Below are positions 40,301 through 49,300 of a stretch of 64,000 bases of DNA, in pieces. The stretch lies in assembly GCA_964385465.1 (NCBI GenBank), contig CAYLPJ010000013.1, positions 1 through 64,000 on the forward strand. Reading direction: 5' to 3'. The first letter of the stretch is position 1, and each line of letters starts with the position of its first letter. The DNA is from CAYLPJ01 sp964385465. Its GTDB lineage: Bacteria; Planctomycetota; Phycisphaerae; SM23-33. Made by a program: the position numbers and the translations under genes. A model generated the notes under the pieces. That model made no database searches and was not told the DNA's origin. It saw only the letters and a program-made list of their open reading frames with translations.

Positions 40301-43300
40301 CACGGCTTCGCCGCAACGGACCTACGCCGCGGCCGACGCCGAGGAGGCGTTCTCCATCGGCGATTTCGTCATCAACCCGCTGACCACCCCGCGGGCGACG
40401 ATGCTGAACTTCGACGGGGGCGACGACACCGACGTGCTGTTCTTCCAGCCGCGACCCTACGGCGAGGTCGAGAGGTACGGCTGGCTGTACGACGGCGCGG
40501 ACTTCGTCGAGGGCGCCGGCTTCACCGGCTCGCAGGTGCGGATCGATCCCGGGCTGGACATGGCCGACTGGGTTCACCAGCAGATGTTCGGCGAGGGCAA
40601 CCCGCATTACCGGGTGACCGACCCTCCGGGCAAGACATTCCACCTGAACGCCTCCGTGGCGGACGTGAACGCCGACGGCAAGGACGAGCTGCTGCTGACG
40701 ATGCCCACGGCGTTCCTCGTCGAGTACAACCCCGACCCCTACGGTGCCGGCGAGTGGTCGAGCGTGGGCTACGTGGGCAGGCTCTACGTGGCCGAGGGCG
40801 GCAGCGCGACGCCCGGTCAGACCATCACCGTGGGCGACTTCTACGCCGGCGGGGACGTGATGGCCCCGGCGATGATGCAGGACTACAACGTCACGCACAC
40901 GTACGCCGTCGGCGACGTCGACCGCGACGGGTACGAGGACTTCACCGTCGTCCGCCCGATCGAGGCCGCCGGCGAACTCGGCGGCAGCGCGTTCCTGTAC
41001 TACGGGCAGGACTCCTACGTCCCCGGTCACGTGGGCTACCCCTACTACGACCTCCGCGCCGCCGAGGCCGACGTGACGTTCCGCGCCGTGCCCGACGGCG
41101 CCCTGCCGGAAGGGCTGTCCCTCGTCGGGCCGATGTACATGACCGGCGGGGACTTCGACGGCGACGGCGCGGGCGACCTCGCGTTCGGCCAGCCGGATAT
41201 CGTCCTCTACGACGGCTCGACGATGCTGGACCGCCAGACCCGAGGCGTGGTGCACGTGGTCTCCGACGTTGCGGACCTCGGCAGCGAGGTCCTTCTCGGC
41301 TGGGGCGATCCGGACGTCAACGGCGACGGGCTGGACGATGTCGTCGCCCTCCACGGCCAGAACGAGGGAGACCGCTTCGGCGAGCTGTCCTCGACGATCG
41401 GCCTGAACGTCGACAACGACCGCTTCGACGATTTGTTCGTCGGGGCCGCCTTCGCCGACGTGATCGGCACGAGCGTCCAGGAATACGCCGGGCGGCTGTA
41501 CGCGCTGTACGGCACGCCGCGCCGGCGCGACCTGCCCCCGCTGCACGCCGTCGAGGTGCTCACGAACCACTCCTACCGCGGGCTCGGCGACGTGCTGCTG
41601 AACATGGCCACCCAGCAGCCGGAGGTCTTCGAGAACCTCGATGCCGAGGACACGCGGTTCACCCTCCCGGCCGGGGCGGACGCCGAGATGTGGTACCAGT
41701 TCCGCACCGTCGGGGACGGCAACGCGGGGGACACGCTCCGCCTGCTGCCGCCGGCGCTGGCCGAGCCGGTGATCACGCTGGGCGGGGTGGCCGGATCGCT
41801 GAGCGGCGCGTTCGGGTCGGTCAACGACGCCGAGGGCCCGCTGGACGTCGACGGCGCCGCGGGCACGGTCGGCGTGTTCGAGGTCGACCTGTCGGCACTG
41901 ATGGAGGAGTTGGCGCACCCGGAGACCATCCGCAAGGCCGAGCTCGTCCTCGACGTCGAGGTGCACGCCGACCTCGGGCACACCGACCCCGGCGCCTTCA
42001 CGCCGACCGACGCCGGCGCGGCGTTCTTCTTCGGCCACACGGCCGGGACGGGCTGGCGGCTCTGGGGGACCGACGGCACGATCGCGGGAACCGAGGCCGT
42101 CAGCGGCGAGCTGTACCTGCCGTATCCCCGGCAGATGATCGCGATCGGCTCGAAGGTGTATTTCGTCGCCTCCGACACGCCGGACCCCGGCGAGGGCGAC
42201 GCCAACTACGAGCTGTGGGTCAGCGACGGCACGTTGGCGGGAACGAAGCAGATCACGGAGGTCGGCCCCGGCGACGCCAGCGGAGACATCACGGCCCTGT
42301 ACGTCGCGGGCGACTACGTCTGGTTCGAGGCCTACGGCGGCGGGGGGCGGCAGCTCTGGAACGTCCACAAGGACGCCGCGGGCCCGGGCACGGAGTCCCC
42401 CTTCACCGCGCCGGGCCTGGAACTCGGGGCCGTGGCGAGCAACGGCAACAAGCTGTTCCTCAGCATCCCCGACACGATGTACCCCGAGCAGCACGGCCTC
42501 TACGTCACGACCGGCCCGTCCCTCAGCCATATCGAGGACGTGACGTTTGACTACGCCGGCACCGTGCCCTTCGAGCACGCCGGCTGGCTGGGCGACACGA
42601 TCCTGTTCGCCGGGCCCGACGTCGAAGGTCAGACGCACCTGTGGTCCAGCGACGGCACGCCGGGAGGGACGGATCTGGTGAAGGTACTCGGTGCCACCTC
42701 CGGCGACCCGCAGGGCTTCGTCGAGGCCGGCGGGGAGCTGTTCTTCCTGGCGTTCGGCAGGGACCTCTGGCGGACCGACGGGACCCGGAACGGCACGACG
42801 GCGGTGCCCGGGGGGCAGTTGTTCGACTACGCCGGGGCGATGCGCGCCCCCCGCGGCGCCGGCCTCGGCGGGGATACCGCCGTGCTCATCGCCGAGGGCA
42901 TCACCGACAGCACGCAGATCGTCCAGGCGTTCGGCATCACCAACAACGGCACGACGGTCGTGATCGAGGAACTGTTCGACGAGCCCTACGATGCCTACGA
43001 CTGGTACCTCCACGCGCCGGAGGTCGTCAACGGCGAGGCCGCCTTCCGGGCGATCGGATTCCCCGAGGACGCCGTCGAGCTGTGGTTCACCGACGGGACC
43101 GGGCGCGGCACCCGGAAGGCGTACACGGGCGCGGGCATGGAGTTGAGCTTCGCCCGGCCGCTGGGCGGGGAGATCTTCTTCGACGCCGGCTCGCCCATCG
43201 ACATGAACCTGACGCTGTGGTCCACGGACGGCACGGACGCCGCGGCGCTCGTGGACGACGCGACGTTCGCCGCCGACGTGACGGTCGAGGTGCTCGACGA

Positions 43301-46300
43301 GGACGGCGACGGCGCCGTGACGCCTCGCGACGGCAGCGTCGCCGCCCTGTCCGCCGTGACCGTGCCCGTCACCGTGACCGGCGGCGAGGTCGAGACCGTC
43401 GCCCTCGACGTGACCGGCGCACTGATCGACCAGCTCTCCGCCGGCCGGCGGACCGCCACGCTGCGGATGACTGCGGACCCCCGGTTGAGCCTCCTCGTCT
43501 CCCGCCCGAACCTCGAGGGCGATACGCCGACGGGCCTGCGGGTCGCGCGGCGGAGCGGCGTGGTCGCCGACGTGCTCGACGCCAACGGCGGCGTCCTCTA
43601 CGAGGGTGTCGCCGCGATCGACATCCGCTGGCTGGAGGCCGGGACGTACTACCTGCGCGTGACGAACCCGCACGCGTCGGCCGACAGCGGCGAGGTGGAC
43701 TTCGCCATCGAGATCGATCCGCCGTTCGCCGCACAGACCCGCCGGGACGCCTTCGGTGACCGCCCCTTCGACATGGACCGCCTGACAGGCGGCGAGGGCG
43801 GCGACATCCTCATCGGCGGCGGGCAGCTTGATTGGCTCTTCGGCGAGAGTGGCGACGACGCGTTCTCCGCCGAGGACGTCGAGGTTCGCGATCTCGGCGA
43901 CGGCGAGGCCGTCCGGCCCGTGGCCGGCGCAGACCGGCTCATCAGCAATCAGCCGCTGAACATCGACCCGATCGTCAGCGACGTCTTCCACGACCCGTTT
44001 GTCATCGAGGCCGTCGGCGCCGCGCTGGGCGTGCCCGTGTACTACGACCCCGACGCCACGTTCCGCCTGCCCGTCCGGGCGACGGACGTCAGCCGGATCA
44101 CCCACCTGGACTTCGCGGGCCTGGGCATCCAGGACATCCGAGGGCTGGGCTACGCGACGAACCTCCTCAGCCTCAACCTGGCGGACAACCACCTGCCGCG
44201 GAAGCTCGAACCTCTCGCCGCGCGGGACGCCGACGGCGCGCCCATCGGCGCGACGCAGTTGCGGTACCTCAACATTGATCGGACCGACGTCGACGAAGGC
44301 CACCTCGACCCGATCGACGGGCTGATTCACCTCCAGGTGCTCCTGGCGGCCGAGAACAGCATCCGCGATGCTCACGCCCTTGTCGACCTGACGGAGATGG
44401 CCTGGCTGGACCTCTCGGAGAACCTGCTGACGGACGTCGGGGATCTCGGCGGCATGGGCGAGATGGGCGTGCTGGTCCTGCGGGACAACTACCTCACGGA
44501 CATCGGTCCGCTGGCCGGGGCGGCCCTCGTGGACGACGGCGACTGGGACGACGCGCCGGGGCGGTGGTACTCGGAGTCCGCCCTGTGGTCGCGCACGCTC
44601 CAGCCCACGGCCGATGTCGTCGGCGACGACTACCGCTACCAGCCCGCCGAGAAGGGCGGGGCCGCCGAGTGGCACTTCACCGGGCTGCTCGACCGCCCCT
44701 ACGAGGTCTACACTCGGTGGCACGCCCACGACGGGCAGGCGTCCAACGCGCCGTATACCGTGACCGCCGGCGTGCCGACGACGGTCCGCCGCGACCAGCG
44801 GTGGGTACCCGAGACGTGGATCGGCCTCTGGCCGTGGGAAACGCTGGGCACGTTCACGCCGTACGAGGGCGGAATGACCGTACGCCTGGACAGCTCCGAC
44901 GGCGGCGGCGTCGACGGCACGGTCATCGCCGACGCCGTCCTGCTGGTTACCGAAGATCCCGCCATGCCCGAGCTGAGGCGCCTGGACTTGCACGGCAACG
45001 CCCTCAACGAGCACGCGGCGGACATCTACCTGTCCCGGATCGTCGACGCGGCCCCGACGGCGTCGCTGGAATACGACCCGAACCGCACCCCGCCCGACCG
45101 CAGCGGCTACCTGCCCAAGCAGGTGTTCGATACGCCGGGCCCTGTCGAGACCATGGTCGACCGCCTCGACGCAATCTTCGCCGAGCCGGCGGACTACCCG
45201 ATGGCCGTCGGGATCGTCGGCTCGCCGGAGCTGCTGAGCTTCACCGGGCATTACGGCTCCCAGCAGACGGAGTTCATCCGCGTGCTGACGACGACCAAGC
45301 AGCCCGGGGCGACCGGCAGCTACTGGATCACGGCGGCGGCGTACGATGACGAGGGCTACCTCTTCACGCTGGACGGCGCCCGCCAGGTGCTCCGCCGCTA
45401 CGACCCGATCACCGCCCGGGAGCTGGACGACCAAACCACCGGTACCGGGGTGTACTCGGACATGGACATCCACGGCGAGACGCTCTACGCCGCCAGCACG
45501 GCCGGCAACCGGCTGGAGTACTACACGACCGATACGCTGACGAACTACGGCTTCAGCAACAGCGACCTGCACGCCGACGCGGAGATGTACCGCATCTCGA
45601 TGACGCCGTCCGGCGACGCGCTGATCGCCGCCATCGACACCGACCCGGGCACCTCGCGAGACAGCCTCATCCAGATTGTCGAGGACGGCTACACCTCCAC
45701 GCTGATCTCGCTGCATTACGGCAAGGAGCTTCAGGACGTGGCCTCCGGTCCGGACGGGAGCATCTACGTGCTGTACCGCGCCGCTCTCGGCGATTCCTAC
45801 GGCCTGAAGGCCGCTCGGTATCTCAGCAACGGCACGTATGACAGGACGTGGCACCTCGGCAACTGGTACGCGCCGGACGGGGCGCTGTCGAGCATCGAGA
45901 TCGGCCCGGACTACGAGATGTACGTCACCAACGCCGACACGGGCGGGGTCCGCCGGTACAACCGGTTCGACATCTCCGACTACGGCGAGGTCGTGGTTCC
46001 CGACGGCAGCGACATCGGGCAGGCGAGCTTCGTCGCCTTCGGTCCGGAGCCGCGGATGACCTACGACGTCGTCACCAGCGATCCCGAGGTCTACGGCTAC
46101 GTCGATTCCGGCGGCTACCTGTGGGTCGGCGCCGACGAGGGCTACGAGGGCACCGCCGAGGTGACCGTCACGGCTTACGACCGGATGAGCTACGGCACGT
46201 TGCCGGACCGCGGCAGCCGCACCCGGGAGACGCTGTACATGCACGTCAACTCCCCGGCGATCTACGGGGCGAAGTACCACGACGTCGACGGCGACGGGCA

Positions 46301-49300
46301 GCGGGACGGCGGCGAGCAAGGCCTGGAGAACTACCCCATCTTCAACGACCGCACGTGGGACGGCTTCGTCGATCCGGAGATCGAGGAGTGGACCGTCTCG
46401 GACGCCCACGGCGACTACGTGCTGCTGGACATGCCCGGCGGGCGGTGGCGGATCACCGAGGAGCCGGCCCCCAACTCCCTCCAGACCGAGGGCCCCGACG
46501 GGCCGGTCGGCGTGGGCGTCGAGGAGCTGCTGGCCGCGGACTTCGAGGACGGGAACAACGGCTTCACCATCCACAACGCCCACTCCGGCGGCGTGGACGG
46601 GCTGTGGCACCGAAGCATCCGGCGCTCGTTCGACGGCGGGCACAGCCGGTACTACAGCTTCTACTTCGGCGACGAGAACGACGGGAACTACGACGTCGGC
46701 GACACGGCCGGGTACATCAAGAGCCCCTGGTTCGAGCTTCCCGCCGGCACGACGCCCGAACTGACGTTCCGCTACTGGCTGGAGACCGAGGGCAGCGCCC
46801 CGACCTACGATCACGCGCGGGTCCTGTTCTCCCCGGACCAGGTGATCTGGGACCTCCTGGCCGACAACGAGAGCGACGCCCTGGAGCCGCCCCTGCGCAT
46901 GACCGACCAGCAGGGCTTCCACCCGTGGGAGCAGGCGTCGATCGACCTGGGCGCCTACGCCGGCGACGGGGGCTACCTCAAGTTCGATTTCGACACCAAG
47001 GATCATCTCTCCAACGACAACGAGGGCTGGTACGTAGACGACGTGATGGTCACGATCGACCACGGCACGGTGATCGAGGGGGTGGATTTCGGCAACCGCC
47101 TGCTGGTCGACGCCGGCGGGCACGAGACCGCCGACGAGGGCGAGCAGGTCGACCTCGCCGCCACCGTCGAGGACTTCGCCTACGGCCTGCTTTACGAGGA
47201 CATCCACACCGGCAGCGACGACGCCTTCCCCGGCGGGTTCTGCGCCTACGACGGCGCGATCTTCCTCGCCGCCGACACCGGCAGTGGCGAGGTCGGCCGG
47301 GAACTCCACGCCCTCACGCCCGGCAAGCCGGTGGAGACGTTCGACCTGAACGCCGGCTCGGCCTCCTCCAGCCCGATCGCCATGGCGGTGTACGACGGGA
47401 GGCTGTTCTTCTCCGCCCGCGACGCGACGGTCGGGCGGACGCTGTGGGTGTTCGACGGCACGAACTTCGCCCTGGCCGACGACCTCTACGGCGGCGCCAC
47501 GCCGGGCAGCCCGGACGGGCTGATCGTCCTGGACGGCAAGTTGTACTTCAGCGGCGACGACGGCACCCACGGCGAGGAGCTGATGGTCCTCGACGCCGCG
47601 ACCGGCATGATTTCCCTGGTCAAGGACCTCAACCCCGGCGCGGCGGACTCCGAGCCGAGCGACTTCGCGATCGTCGGCGACGACCTGTACTTCGCCGCCG
47701 ACGACGGCGGCGGGCGGGAGCTGTTCGCCTACATCTCCAGTAAGCTGGACGTCTACAAGATGTGGGACGTGGGCATGTCCGGCGGCAGCGACCCGACGGA
47801 GCTGACGGCGATGGGCGGGAACGTGTACTTCGCCGCCAACGACGGCTTCAGCGGCGAGGAGTTGTGGGTCTACGAGCCGGGCACGCAGTACGGCTACATG
47901 GTCGGGGAGATCAACTACAGCGGCACGAGCTGGATATCGGACCTGACGGTCTTCGACGGGCGGCTGTTCTTCGCCGCCAGCGACGGCATCGAGGGCAAGG
48001 AGCTGTGGCACACGCAGGGCGCGGGGTTCGCGCCCCAGATGATCGACGTCCGCCCCGGGCCCGATCCGGCCTCGCCGGAGAGCCTGGTCGCCTTCGACGG
48101 CGACCTGTACTTCAGCGCGACGCACGACGCGGCCGGCAAGGAGCTCTGGCGGCTGGAGGACTCCGGCAGCGACCCGGAGCTGGCGTTCGACCTGTATCGC
48201 GGCGCGGGCTCCTCGGCGCCGTGGTTCCCCTTCGCCTTCGGCGACGCCCTGTACTTCAGCGCCAACGGCCAGGACGTCGGCTACGAGGTCCACGCGTTCT
48301 ACGTCGGGGCGGGGCTGGACTACGAGTGGACCGTCGCCGGCGACGGCTACGACGGCGTCAGCGGCGCCGACGAGTTGGAGTTCGCCTTCACCCCGCGCGA
48401 GGGCCGGCCGACCGAGAGCGGGCAGTACATCGCCACGTTCTCCGCGACCCTCTCGACCCCGGCCGGCGGGGTGACGTTCGCCGACGACGTGCTCATCCGC
48501 GTCGAGGACGTCCCGCCCGCTATCGACGCCGGCGGACCCGCCACGGTCGCCGAGGGACAGACCTTCACCCGGTCGCTGACCATCGACGACCCCGGCTGGG
48601 ACACCTGGACCGTGACCGTCGATTACGGCGACGAGATCATCGAGACCGACGTGCAGGACGTCACCGCGATCGAGCTGGAGCACGCCTGGCTGGACGCCGG
48701 CGACTACACCGTGACCGTGACCGTCGCCAACGAGGAGGTCCCCGAGGGCGTCTCGGACACCTTCGACGTCACGGTTACCGATGCCCCGCCGTCGGTCGTC
48801 CTGATCCCGCACGGCTCGGCCGAGGGGACCGCGTCCACTCTCGACGTCGAGATCACCGATCCCTCCGGGGCGCTCGATTTGACCCTCGACGACTGGACGT
48901 TCCTCGTCAAGTTCCGCGGCGGGACCCCCGCCGAGCCGTTCGACGTCACCCTCGACCCGGCCAGCCCCGGCACGACCGCGACGGCCACGCTGAGCACCGT
49001 GTACGACGACGACGATACGTACGGCATCATGGTGACCGTCACCGACGACGACGGCACGGAGATCGTCGAGACGACCTCCATCACCGTCGCCAATGCAGAC
49101 CCGGCCATCCAGGCGATGACCGCGCCCAGCGGGCTCGCCGAGGGCCAGGCCGGCACCTTCACCGCCGCCGCCACGGACACCGGCGACGACACGCTGACCT
49201 ACACCTGGAACTTCGGCGACGGGTCCGACCCCGTCGAGGGCGCGGAGGTCTCCCACGCGTTCGACAACGGCGGGGCCACGCCAACGACCTACACCGTCAC

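Noticed and set aside
22281..49256. Very long open frames on the minus strand opposite the giant gene (about 3,900 and 5,000 codons)
   Set aside because: They mirror the Asp/Gly-rich codons of the sense gene, give low-complexity Val/Arg/Ala/Gly wording without any domain, and have no ribosome binding sites. They are artefacts of GC-rich third positions.
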